Positions 16,401 through 23,396 of a DNA stretch of 64,000 bases are shown piece by piece. The position numbers and the translations under genes were made by a program. The notes below the pieces were generated by a model, which worked only from the letters and a program-made list of their open reading frames with translations, searched no databases and was not told where the DNA came from. This stretch comes from Candidatus Poseidonia alphae (lineage in GTDB: Archaea > Thermoplasmatota > Poseidoniia > Poseidoniales > Poseidoniaceae). The stretch's first letter is position 1, and each line of letters opens with the position of its first letter. The stretch spans positions 8,765 to 72,764 of the forward strand of contig DAVD01000027.1 in assembly GCA_002505405.1 (NCBI GenBank). The letters run 5' to 3'.

Positions 16401-19330
16401 CCATCGATGGAGTTCCAACCGGGTTTACGGTAACAGGTGGAGCAATTGGTACCGGTGGATTCTGGAACGCAAGCCTACGCCTCACGGAAACCTTCGGCGC
16501 CGGAACTCATGTTCTGGAAGCAACGTACCTCCCCAATGTCAACTATTACGTGGGGTCGGAAAACAACACAACCTTTGATTCCAGAGGCTTCTCCACACTT
16601 GACTTCATCCTACCAAGCCTCGACGGACTTGGGCAACCTTCGTTGAACGATCGTACAGACCGCGGAACCAACGTGTCCTTCCAAGTTCTATTGCGTGACA
16701 ACCAAGGTGAGGCAATGGGCAATCAATCGCTGACCGTATCCCTTCCAGGAACCAACGTAAGCGGCGTCTTTGTAACTGCACCTAACGGTAGCGCCTTTGG
16801 TACGCTTCTCGTACCGTATGACTCATCAGTCGGCCCCGCAGACATTCGGGCATCCTTCGTTGGAATCTCTGGTACAACTGGAATCATTGGTTCAAACGGT
16901 ACAACGCTCTTTGTTGTGTTAGCCGCAACCAACCTTACCATTGCAGATGCTCCAACCGTCCTCACTGCTGGAGATTCACTAACGGTCAGTGGGACGTTGC
17001 TTGACGACCTTGGAATGCCGCTTGTGGAAGCAGGCGCACCTGCGACTGCAGTTGTTCATCTCACGATTGATGGTGTTCCAGTGGCCAGCATTGAGACCAA
17101 TGCAACCGACGGTTCCTACACCCTTGGATACACGTTACCTGAAGACACAGCAGCTGGTCCTCACGTGATTGGTGTCGAATTCCGCGGTGGTCGCGACTGG
17201 GTTGACCCAGTCGGCTACGGAGATATCGTCAATCCGGAATACTACTTGCCGAGTTCAGAAACCGTTGGTTTCAACGTCAGTGTCCCTACTGAAATTATAT
17301 TCTTGACCCCAACTGGCCAGGCAGACCGTGAATCAACCATGACCCTTGAAGGTCAACTGGTTGACCTTGTTGACAACAGCCTGCCGAATTTGACGATTGG
17401 AATCTGGCTTGATGGAGAATGGTTGACCAATACCACGACCGATGAAAACGGATACTTCATCGCCGTCCACCCGGTTCCTGCTGACGCACAACTTGGTCCG
17501 CTCTCTGTTGAGATTCGTTTCACTGGGACAGTGGCCTATTTGCCGAGCAATGCAACAGGTGTTTGGGAGATCTTTAGCCCGATCCTCGTGACCGTTGATA
17601 TGACCTCTCCAGTTGCCGTCAATGAAACGGTTACTGTAAGCGGGACTGTAGTTGATAATCAACTGCTTGGAATCGCTGGGCATGAAGTTCAGTTGGTTGT
17701 AGAAGGAATTGTCATCACTTCAATCACTACCGATGAAAACGGGGCATTTTCTTATGATTGGTTTGTTCCCGACATCTTCGCATTCGGTAACCACACGCTT
17801 GAAGCGGATGTGGCTTCACAAGGATACTACCGCTCAGGTACAGGAAATGTGACCTTCTTCCTCTCGCATCGCTCTTGGGTTACGCTTCTGTTTGAAGACG
17901 GCATCGAGGCCACCCGTGGTGATTCATGGGAGGTTAACGGCCGCCTGTATGATTATGATACGGTCGAACGAGAGGGTTTGGTTGGAATGATGGTTGACAT
18001 CTCGATGGATGGAGTTCCATTGTTCTCGACCGTGACCGGTGCCGACGGATTATGGTCCGCAAGCATCCCTGCGACAATGGACCTTGCTCGTGGAGAGCAC
18101 ACACTGTCCGTTAGTTTCGAAGGTACAACGGCTCATCTCGCTGCTTCAACCAACAGCAACCTAATGGTTTGGTCGGACGTGATCATTACGCTTGACCCAA
18201 CCTCGACGTCGATTGTAACGCGTTCTGATGACGTGTTTGCACCAATCGTTTATACCGGTTCAGTACAGGAAGTAGGTGGCGAAGGAGAAGTCTTTGAAGA
18301 CCTCGTTTTGACCATCGGCAACGGTTCAGAATGTGCAAATGGCCGTGAAGGTGCTCAATGTTTCCGGACCGTCCTCATTACATGGGCCAATGGAAACTTT
18401 TCAGTGACAGCAACCGCACCTTATTGGCTTGATGTAGGTTCACAGTACTTTGCAGTCGACTCTGCTCGTAACGATTCAAACCATCTGAATGCAGGAACCG
18501 TGAGCAAGGCAGTCTTTGTACAGGTCGATGCAAACATCGTACCCACGATTGGAGCCATAGTTGAAGGGGTTCAAGAAGAGATTGATATTGAAGTCCTCAT
18601 CACCGCTAAAGATACCAAGAATGGAATTCCAGGCATTGACGTTGTGGTTTATCTTTATGATGAAAACAACAGTCAAATTGCCTCTCAGCAACGCCAAACT
18701 GACAATTCTGGTGTGGTGCAGTTTGACTTCCCTGCTGACCCACCGTATGGCGACTATTCCTTCTGGGGCGAAGTCACCATGGATATTGTCATCAACGACC
18801 CACGTATCTCCAGCCAAAGTACACAAGACTTCGAAGCCCTGCGCAGCGAAGGATTTGAATTGAAATATTCCTACGCTGCTGAAGAATCAACGGTGTCCCC
18901 ATGGGCCTATGTGATGGTTCTGTTGCTGGGAGCTTTGATCGCTGGAGGAGTCGTCCTCTACCGCCGCAAGGTTGCTTCTGATGACCTCTTGAAAGACGCT
19001 GCTGAAGTGTTTGCCTACACCGCTGAATTGCTCGCCGCTGGTGATGCCGTCCGTGAATCGATCTTCACGTGTTACCAGGACCTCTGTGGTCTCCTCCAAC
19101 AACGAGGATTCTTGAGAAGAGATTTCGAAACGGTCCGTGAGTTTGAATTTGCCATCCGTCAGGCGTTGCATGGAGTCTCAGATGACGCCCTCACAGCCTT
19201 GGACAATACCTTTGAAATGGCTCGTTACAGCCGAGAAGAAATGGGAAGTCAGCATCAAGAAGTGGCCGTGCAATCACTGACACGAATGGGTACTGAAATC
19301 GAACAGATTCAGAAATTCCCTCAGCGCTGA
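10424..19330 (+). CDS. Giant surface protein: DxDGDG repeats, transglutaminase-like domain, Ig-like array, DUF4129-like tail
   Basis: 2968 residues from the ATG at 10424 (a GTG at 10415 would add three). Order: signal/anchor segment about 21-48; a Ca-binding thrombospondin type-3-like repeat region (DxDGDG) to about 720; a transglutaminase-like domain around 940-1040; roughly 1700 residues of repeated Ig-like or carboxypeptidase-regulatory-like sandwiches; a membrane helix near 2827-2847; and a cytosolic helical domain (CYQDLCGLLQQRGFLRRDFETV) resembling DUF4129, which accompanies transglutaminase-like proteins in bacteria. In the transglutaminase core the Cys (C969, EGSCREFN) and Asp (D1035, FDP) are present, but the His position reads Thr (T1011 in TTWSEV, where HAW is expected). 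Classical acyl transfer is therefore doubtful. It may be adhesive or structural. Confidence 0.9.
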   Translation: MLTGSNLTAATPQLRLSERKNAVKSVFLTLLMVLSSLASIEYLAIDVQAASDQDGDGLTYGLEYLMNTQPNDPDSDNDGLPDGWEWKYGLDPLSSSGADGAVADPDGDGMSNLQEYTYLMPNGWDNPSTGSVLDNGVWWNGTIPVNDWNEENSMQYNQPACGAAGSDGTGSIILCDEDPVGNICTNGFDDDKDGFVDAADPDNDGDADCLSDDDDGDGLIDEDPAGWDTDGDGMNDGWEAANNLNATSPSNADGPNGDPDGDGLTNLMEYVNPTWTTMCGSSPCFRNGPDGAVTETTSPCDPVQGVGPGACATYTAEVDGITSTNPQIADTDGDGLNDSYEALTLLTDPTAADTDGDGIRDGVEVNGAYGNPAQASDPRDNNTDDDAFDDGEEDTNFNGLVDEGETDPTRREDAGDEDNDGIQNWEENLSCTLWNVADTDFGGVSDGDERNISHGTDPCDSLVNFETTFVSYDSSSNQVTLGSGSGFNPGGGVGWYNVSGSWESFAYATIVNTVLQGVSNGPSATPSQVANRNGSFCHTDAVAAGTIGSTQQYCDDDYTDSDQDGLADWQELLGTFGWFSNPNIADSDADGVDDFGEVSDNTDPNEPCANLLDTDGDGLNNYFENNTGCDLNFIGITNGSQDIWVTDYASFDTDQGGVNDRTEYYDGTNPQNDPSDDVQPDDFDGDGVPDAIENQTGTDWTNPDTDGGGLLDGIECPDLYWVANCAGSPFDPFDPTDDILNNDVLFWANNSSGVVDVNSVHRWRVNTNDFYTGSTYAQLDSVHPKEAVSIPYSNLTHLAPLSFANDTIEWTINYNNPINVGQVPVPSFYSNISYVFEAIATFSRNNDTHTVTVDQGPINELWFQEPEYYFDWATLASTTVPGQGFPYELLTDEIFINTSDVHSYVFNVTNGVVTDSGATDAYSVALALEEFLTNGNSSTEFKRNYNGSGTPSILDTTLNILETRKEGSCREFNTLFVTMARLAGLPARQVTGYSGGTWTGEGYAVYAADATTWSEVRLQQNNANGNTDLGWIAFDPCPPAEEMEVVNQTISTLTWSRDSTQDINVTGQLRYAENGTPASEVPVFAYLVPVSEANLVPGPGGPMERLISEGRTDANGTFNFTGVPDAPTAPGMHNIVVEYRQFGYVPNGGAIYDSYVNMTENSTLFHTAPAVINAPVAGAGATTVIEGLLEFENQPLDVFFQLPDQTVWLTYTSSVDGAQNLTGLVDSAGAFTFTLNLSEFETKGNLSATLGYSGWQDTSVTGIPLEAFHLNPTTTSIVLNVTDAPNLTAIIEGPLTNKSILLLDDNIWVNGSAVSVGAAPVPLTGTLQFSIRGNNSGDVWFEVFNTSVTGTFSIQHFLPSSTMVGSGELEVRLRFFPASLPATDDANMSTSVPYFLRGFLGFQVGESAQMRGFDGTVEVSITDHRGFVQDLVLLGDYDFSFDGTWYNTTTDPTGDVVEFSWPLAADLVANDYPIDISFNGSDYYQPSIGNGSIRVQAEIGYNLSIGQDWTHIGNSTFLSGDIFDAFYNTPVLNNNTQIRVTINLEDGPVDIAQSSLNNSTGAFNIPITMPTTIGSGVYDFVVEFDFESQAPLGGAYYSYLDTSLPPSPPTLVSVLGGIESEVVVTAERPNYIIEMNNTVDLIAKITDLADGSNVSGASVEYIWDYGVSNTSLGTVSSDADGNATFSFTPSSIAPGYYDLMVIIQDDISSSLTAGNTRYLGNSTLLNITIQVTSDIQFNNVPTTITAGTPFNVVGQVLDAENSSRPLISAVRLNVFWLEYPDELLLNGFSTTNNGSFNMSVPTDTANNGTQRGPHTLVISVVNESSPFYLTATAQTPIQVMGVSRLENLVPLNAVVINRGNTVNMSAKLVEASDLFAPLAGYDVGLEFHETWLTSATTDGEGFANFSYTVPYDHPLGLIVVQMVYNGSSDLLSTSANLTSITVRSLTFMVVDSITDNPVAGDEFNISGRVTSDNGSGLTQRDNITLPNANVLFSIDGVPTGFTVTGGAIGTGGFWNASLRLTETFGAGTHVLEATYLPNVNYYVGSENNTTFDSRGFSTLDFILPSLDGLGQPSLNDRTDRGTNVSFQVLLRDNQGEAMGNQSLTVSLPGTNVSGVFVTAPNGSAFGTLLVPYDSSVGPADIRASFVGISGTTGIIGSNGTTLFVVLAATNLTIADAPTVLTAGDSLTVSGTLLDDLGMPLVEAGAPATAVVHLTIDGVPVASIETNATDGSYTLGYTLPEDTAAGPHVIGVEFRGGRDWVDPVGYGDIVNPEYYLPSSETVGFNVSVPTEIIFLTPTGQADRESTMTLEGQLVDLVDNSLPNLTIGIWLDGEWLTNTTTDENGYFIAVHPVPADAQLGPLSVEIRFTGTVAYLPSNATGVWEIFSPILVTVDMTSPVAVNETVTVSGTVVDNQLLGIAGHEVQLVVEGIVITSITTDENGAFSYDWFVPDIFAFGNHTLEADVASQGYYRSGTGNVTFFLSHRSWVTLLFEDGIEATRGDSWEVNGRLYDYDTVEREGLVGMMVDISMDGVPLFSTVTGADGLWSASIPATMDLARGEHTLSVSFEGTTAHLAASTNSNLMVWSDVIITLDPTSTSIVTRSDDVFAPIVYTGSVQEVGGEGEVFEDLVLTIGNGSECANGREGAQCFRTVLITWANGNFSVTATAPYWLDVGSQYFAVDSARNDSNHLNAGTVSKAVFVQVDANIVPTIGAIVEGVQEEIDIEVLITAKDTKNGIPGIDVVVYLYDENNSQIASQQRQTDNSGVVQFDFPADPPYGDYSFWGEVTMDIVINDPRISSQSTQDFEALRSEGFELKYSYAAEESTVSPWAYVMVLLLGALIAGGVVLYRRKVASDDLLKDAAEVFAYTAELLAAGDAVRESIFTCYQDLCGLLQQRGFLRRDFETVREFEFAIRQALHGVSDDALTALDNTFEMARYSREEMGSQHQEVAVQSLTRMGTEIEQIQKFPQR
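10570..12640 (+). repeat. Thrombospondin type-3-like coding repeats
   Basis: Recurrent codons for DTDGDGLND, DSDNDGLPDGWE and similar Asp-rich calcium-binding loops, irregularly spaced, in the N-terminal third of the giant surface protein. They are protein repeats, not a DNA repeat array. Confidence 0.8.
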
Positions 19331-19336
19331 AGTTGC

Positions 19337-19834
19337 TCACCAGCGAAGATGAAGACGACCGTTGCTGAATTCGGCAGTTAGGTTTGATGAAGCCTCCTTT
19401 GGAAGTGGGATTTCCTTGACCAAAGGGGGCAGGTCTCCATCATTGACTTGAAGTTGAACAACGGTTTGGTCGTTGATGGTTTTGAACCGCAGGTGGAGGT
19501 TGTCGTATGTTGTTCCCAACAACGGGATGGTCAAGCCGTCGGGGTTCATTCTTCCATTGATGGATTCAACAATCCAAGATAGAGCCCGTTCAGGTTCTAC
19601 TTCTGCAAGTGATGTTTCTGGCAGCATACCGGCAGTGACCAGAACTTCTGTGTGCAGTTGGCGAACTTCTGAGAGGTGTGTTGATTCGGTTTCAAAATTG
19701 GCTTGGAGCATCGATGCATCGGGTGAAAAACCGTCCAAACTGGGTGTGTCAGAGTGATCGTTCTTCGTGCTTAGTGATTGCTCAATTGCGAGAGGTGACC
19801 ATTCGTCCATGAGGTTTGGATACGACGAGCCCAC
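19337..19834 (-). CDS. Hypothetical protein
   Basis: 165 residues, with no signal peptide or membrane segment. The N-terminal 45 residues are polar. The C-terminal half (about 95-165) is predicted beta-rich, with alternating hydrophobic stretches such as NLHLRFKTIND and TVVQLQVNDGDL, ending LHLRW. I do not recognise a family. It starts 24 nt after the helicase stop on the same strand, so the two are probably cotranscribed. It ends 6 nt from the end of the convergent giant surface-protein gene. The regular coding pattern and operon position support a real gene. Confidence 0.7.
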   Translation of the reverse strand: MGSSYPNLMDEWSPLAIEQSLSTKNDHSDTPSLDGFSPDASMLQANFETESTHLSEVRQLHTEVLVTAGMLPETSLAEVEPERALSWIVESINGRMNPDGLTIPLLGTTYDNLHLRFKTINDQTVVQLQVNDGDLPPLVKEIPLPKEASSNLTAEFSNGRLHLRW

Positions 19835-19858
19835 ATGAACCTTCGGACGACTCTTCCT

Positions 19859-21976
19859 TCACTCCAGCGTGGAGTCGGGTTGGATTTTGGAGAAAAACCT
19901 CCGAGCAAAATGGCCAGTTGATTCGGGCCCGCTCGATTCGTTCATTCTCAGGTCGTCAGGGAAACAAGAGGCGTAGGTTCGTTCTGTAACCCTCCGGTCC
20001 AACAACACGATGAGAGCCCTATCTCCAATCGAGCGAATAGGACGCCCCATCGCTTGCAAAATGGAATTGATCGCTGGCTGAGAAACGGTATACCTCCATG
20101 CAAGGTTCCTTCCAAAGCGTTCTTCAGCGTGTGTTTTGAGCGCAGATGACAATACGGAAGGCGGTGAATTTGGAATGCCAATACATGCAACCGCATCCAG
20201 TGCACCGCTGTGATAGTCAACTCCCTCGGAAAGACGAGCATTGAATACGCCGGCGAGTAAAATACGCCGGCCAGCTTTCTTTTCTTCGAGGAGCGTTTCT
20301 ACCACTTGATCTAAATCTTGTTTGGTCCAATTACGGTCCTCAACCATCATCCGAACACCAGAGAAATGAGCTTCTGCGACAGTGGAATTGAGGAGTGCAT
20401 AGGATGGGGCAAAGACAGCAACGTTTCCTGGGGTCGTGTCAATGAGGGATTGAATGTGCTGGCGCATCAAATCGGTGTTTTGAGGGGTTCGTTCGGTATA
20501 TTTCGTCGTTACATCCGAGGCCACCAGCACCGGCCGTCGCATAGCAGCAAAAGGAGATGCATAGGCTACAGCGGTGGTCTTGGCTGTCGGTAGCGCCAAG
20601 ATGTTGGCGTACATGGTGGGTGGATACAGCGTTCCTGACATCAGTACGGCACCGGCTGAGCCGGTAAGGACAGGTTTCGAGACCAATCCTGGGTCGAGCA
20701 GGTGGGTCGTGATTCGACCATCCTTTCCTTTTGTATCGTACACCATCGTCATTGCAGTTGTGGAGCCGAAGCGAATGAGACAATCTAAAATTTGGGCGAC
20801 ACGATGAGCGTTTGGCTCCATTGGATTTCCATCGTCTCCAGCGTCCATATCAACATCCACGGTTGAAAGAATGTCTCGCAATTGATGAATTCTGACGGCT
20901 GGGTCAATGCCATGCTTACGTTGTTGGACAGGTGGGGAATTCAAATTCTTTTGACCGACAATCCCGTCAACTTCATCACAGGCACGGTGGAACACTTGGA
21001 GGAGGGTTTCAACTTGAACTTCACACTCTTCCTTGTCACCGGTTAAGGATGAGCGAAGACGACTGAAAAAGTCTGCAAAACTCTTCCTTGAGGTTCGAAT
21101 AACCTCGAAAGCCCAGTAGGCTAAATCATGGGTTGCTGCCAGCATTTCTCCCCCAGGCATGTTCATGGATTGTTGAAGCGTGCCGACATACTCTTCCAAT
21201 TCGGCAAACGTGTTCCGGATCATGGTCTGCGTGAGTCGTTTCTCAAGCGTAAGCCGGATTCGGTCGGGTAGATTGTGTGCTTCATCAACAACAACAATGA
21301 TGTCCTCAAGGGACAGGTCCATGGCTTTCAAACTTGAATCACGAACGCCTTCGTCAAAGAGGTGGTTGTAATCTCCAACGAAAACATCTGCTCCATTCAC
21401 GGCTTCACGGGCCACTTTCCAAGGACATGCTTGGGTCACTTCACCGTTAACGGTATGGGTTCGGGTAAGGGATACGAGTTCATCAACGTGAAGAGGTGAT
21501 TCTAGAATTCGTTCCTTGAGTCCAGGTGCGCTGGTAATCCAAGGCCTGCATGACCTTGATTTTCGGGCTTGACTGCACATGAGGGAAAACACAACGGACG
21601 ATTCCTTGGCGAATTCTTGGACGCACATTCCTGCTTGTCCGACCATGTCTACAAGTCTTATTGGGGCCATGCCCACTCGTTGTTGGTTGATTTTACGAAC
21701 CGTATCGACAACGATGCGATGCTGTGTTTGACGGGAGGTGAGGAAGAAGATCGTTTTCCTTTGGGGCTGCTGGCTTGCGACTTGAAGGGCTGCGGCTAGA
21801 GATGCAGCAGTCTTCCCGATTCCCGTCGGGGCTGCAGCGAGGTGGTAACCCCCTTGTTCGAGCGCCTTGATGGAATCTTGAATCATCTCAAGTTGCCCAG
21901 GCCGAGGTTGTGTGTGGGCGAGGAACGGGAAATGCGGTGGTTGAATCACCTCATTCCCGTCGTTCATATCGCTCAT
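19859..21976 (-). CDS. XPD/Rad3-family (DinG-like) superfamily 2 DNA helicase
   Basis: 705 residues. Walker A is APTGIGKT with K55. Four cysteines (MCVQEF, LMCSQAR, SRSCRPW, QACPWK, about residues 105-190) have the arrangement of the XPD/DinG 4Fe-4S cluster. The DEAH box VDEAHNLPDR lies near 231. Motif V/VI features near the C-terminus include SEGVDY and ILQAMGRPIRS. The family unwinds DNA 5' to 3' in repair. It is preceded on the minus strand by a 290-nt structured non-coding stretch ending 31 nt from its ATG, with an AGGAGGG ribosome-binding site about 10 nt before the start. It is followed closely by a hypothetical gene. Confidence 0.93.
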   Translation of the reverse strand: MSDMNDGNEVIQPPHFPFLAHTQPRPGQLEMIQDSIKALEQGGYHLAAAPTGIGKTAASLAAALQVASQQPQRKTIFFLTSRQTQHRIVVDTVRKINQQRVGMAPIRLVDMVGQAGMCVQEFAKESSVVFSLMCSQARKSRSCRPWITSAPGLKERILESPLHVDELVSLTRTHTVNGEVTQACPWKVAREAVNGADVFVGDYNHLFDEGVRDSSLKAMDLSLEDIIVVVDEAHNLPDRIRLTLEKRLTQTMIRNTFAELEEYVGTLQQSMNMPGGEMLAATHDLAYWAFEVIRTSRKSFADFFSRLRSSLTGDKEECEVQVETLLQVFHRACDEVDGIVGQKNLNSPPVQQRKHGIDPAVRIHQLRDILSTVDVDMDAGDDGNPMEPNAHRVAQILDCLIRFGSTTAMTMVYDTKGKDGRITTHLLDPGLVSKPVLTGSAGAVLMSGTLYPPTMYANILALPTAKTTAVAYASPFAAMRRPVLVASDVTTKYTERTPQNTDLMRQHIQSLIDTTPGNVAVFAPSYALLNSTVAEAHFSGVRMMVEDRNWTKQDLDQVVETLLEEKKAGRRILLAGVFNARLSEGVDYHSGALDAVACIGIPNSPPSVLSSALKTHAEERFGRNLAWRYTVSQPAINSILQAMGRPIRSIGDRALIVLLDRRVTERTYASCFPDDLRMNESSGPESTGHFARRFFSKIQPDSTLE

Positions 21977-22007
21977 GCGAAGACGACCCTCCTAAAGGAT
22001 TGGGATT

Positions 22008-22297
22008 GAGCGGGATGGCTTACGCTGGTTCCAAATCGATGTGCCCAGATATGTGGGGGCTGGGCACGGGAACCACCAACTCAGCAAGCTGGAGTGGAAT
22101 CAGAGTCCCCCTGGCCGTCATCCAAGGGGGGGGTTGTGGGGTTTTGGTTGGGGTAACCAGGGCCAAGGCGTGCATGACGGGCACGCTGACACAATGAGGC
22201 AAAGCCATGCAAGTTTGACCGAACTTGCTTGGCCGTTGGGGTGGCTCCACTTAGGTTGTATCCAGAGTTTTGCCAAATCATCCCATCCCCTCCGCTC
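22008..22297. ncRNA. Unidentified structured RNA candidate with complementary hairpin loops
   Basis: This 290-nt stretch between the helicase and RHH genes has no convincing reading frame but many strong hairpins. The ends pair: GAGCGG+GATGG (22008-22018) with CCATC (22283-22287) and CCGCTC (22292-22297). Inside are GTGCCCAG/CTGGGCAC (22041-22048/22060-22067), nested in GGTTCC/GGAACC; CCCCCTGG with CCA-A-GGGGG (22107-22130); TGGTT/AACCA (22145-22159); GCGTGC/GCACGC (22168-22186); and GCAAGTT/AACTTGC (22209-22228). The last two are enclosed by GGCCAA/TTGGCC (22161-22166/22229-22234). The 7-nt loops CCGTCAT (22115-22121) and ATGACGG (22174-22180) are exactly complementary, suggesting a kissing interaction. 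The strand is unresolved: on minus it would be the helicase leader, and one G-U pair weakly favours plus. SRP and RNase P RNA hallmarks were not found. Confidence 0.55.
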
Positions 22298-22305
22298 TCT
22301 CACCA

Positions 22306-22680
22306 TTATTCTTGGTATTCACTGCGTCGTATCGTTGCTGCTCTGGACGCCTCCAGAACTGCATCGAGTGTGTTATTGATCGGCGCCAAGGAAGCTGTAG
22401 CCTTGGCGATGTAGAGTTTGATTCCTTCTTGGGCGGCGAGTTCGGGAGTGACTCCAAGCAACTCGTAGAGTTTCCCAAGTTGTTGTTGGTCGTGGCGGCC
22501 CAACGGGATTCGAATGGTTTCCATATCCTGTAGGAGTGGGCGGTTGTGGAGGTATTCTTGGATGGCCATTCTTACGACATCCGAACGATTCCTGGAGCCC
22601 TTGAGCCCGACTTGAGCATCAAGCAATGCAAGATCCTCCTCAGTGATTCTGAGTGATACTGCACTGGTTGGTTGGCTCAT
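22306..22680 (-). CDS. Ribbon-helix-helix transcriptional regulator
   Basis: 124 residues. The first 45 form a ribbon-helix-helix DNA-binding domain: a short beta strand (SAVSLRITEEDLALLD), then two helices containing RNRSDVVRMAIQEYL, as in CopG/NikR-type proteins. The remaining 80 residues are helical, with no NikR-like metal-binding histidine pattern obvious, so the effector is unknown. The ribosome-binding site GGAGG lies just upstream of the ATG, and a TATA-like TTTATAT is about 39 nt upstream. It is divergent from the next gene across an AT-rich 163-nt region that probably carries its own operator. The structured RNA candidate follows it. Confidence 0.82.
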   Translation of the reverse strand: MSQPTSAVSLRITEEDLALLDAQVGLKGSRNRSDVVRMAIQEYLHNRPLLQDMETIRIPLGRHDQQQLGKLYELLGVTPELAAQEGIKLYIAKATASLAPINNTLDAVLEASRAATIRRSEYQE

Positions 22681-22689
22681 CTTGGTTCC

Positions 22690-22790
22690 TCCGTTATCTG
22701 TAGACAGATGCGGTCATCATATAAATGTAACCATATAATTACGATTTGTCATAATTTGTAATACACTTGTATTCTGCACCTCATCGACGA
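22690..22790. promoter_or_regulatory. Divergent promoter/operator region
   Basis: A markedly AT-rich patch between the RHH gene and the divergent helical-repeat gene. A TATA-like element on the minus strand (TTTATAT, 22719-22725) is suitably placed for the RHH gene. Repeated half-site-like words CATATAATTACG and CATAATTTGTAAT, plus CTGT-AG-ACAG near 22700, could bind the RHH protein. The assignment is by position only. Confidence 0.4.
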
Positions 22791-22843
22791 GTTCATTAAA
22801 ACACGACCGAAGTTTGAAAGCGAAGGGAGCGAAACCACGGTTC

Positions 22844-23290
22844 ATGCCTCTCGTCCCAAGCCGTGGCCTCTACCTATACCTTGAAATTCTTAAAATCGCT
22901 TTTGAGGACGCCATCGTTACAGAAGATGAAGCCCAAATCCTTCATGTCCTCTCGCGATGCCTGGGGGTTGCGCCTGCAGATACTGCGGAATGCCGATCGG
23001 TCATCCTAGGGGAGGTTCCCTCGCCGTTTGAGGAGGATGACGCTTTCGGCGGACACCATATTGGTGACGTCACCACCTACCAATCAGCTCTCATCGCCGC
23101 TCTGGATGATGATGTTATTTCAGAAGATGAATGGGCGATGCTTGACCATTTGCGCCAGACGATTGGCGTTCAGGAAGATCAGCATGCACTCATTGAAGAA
23201 GCAATCCGTGCAATGGGTGAGATTGACGCTAAAGGGCGAAGGCGTATCGAACGGCTTGAACGGTTCATCACCGTTTGTCCCTATCGTTGA
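22844..23290 (+). CDS. Helical-repeat protein, possibly TerB-like
   Basis: 148 residues from the ATG at 22844; the frame extends upstream to a TTG at 22814. Two similar halves each contain an acidic helix-loop pattern: FEDAIVTEDEAQILHVLSRC near residue 20 and LDDDVISEDEWAMLDHLRQT near residue 85. Each is followed by a helix, giving an all-alpha duplicated fold. This resembles TerB/DjlA-type tellurite-resistance domains, which carry acidic metal-binding residues, but I am not certain of the family. There is no signal peptide or membrane helix. It is divergent from the RHH regulator and lies about 105 nt upstream of gdhA. Confidence 0.65.
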   Translation: MPLVPSRGLYLYLEILKIAFEDAIVTEDEAQILHVLSRCLGVAPADTAECRSVILGEVPSPFEEDDAFGGHHIGDVTTYQSALIAALDDDVISEDEWAMLDHLRQTIGVQEDQHALIEEAIRAMGEIDAKGRRRIERLERFITVCPYR

Positions 23291-23396
23291 ATCCAATTGG
23301 TCCTGTGTTCAGGGTTTGTTGAGGTAAACTAGGGACAACCATTAGAAAGGGCCTATGCTAGGGCGCCTCAACACTAATGTGTTAGAAGGAAGAAAG

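Noticed and set aside
22008..22297. Assignment of the structured region as SRP RNA or RNase P RNA
   Set aside because: End-pairing and length fit, but on neither strand could I find the conserved SRP helix 8 loop/AGCA pair or the RNase P GGAAAGTCC and ACAGAA...GGCTTA elements; left unidentified.
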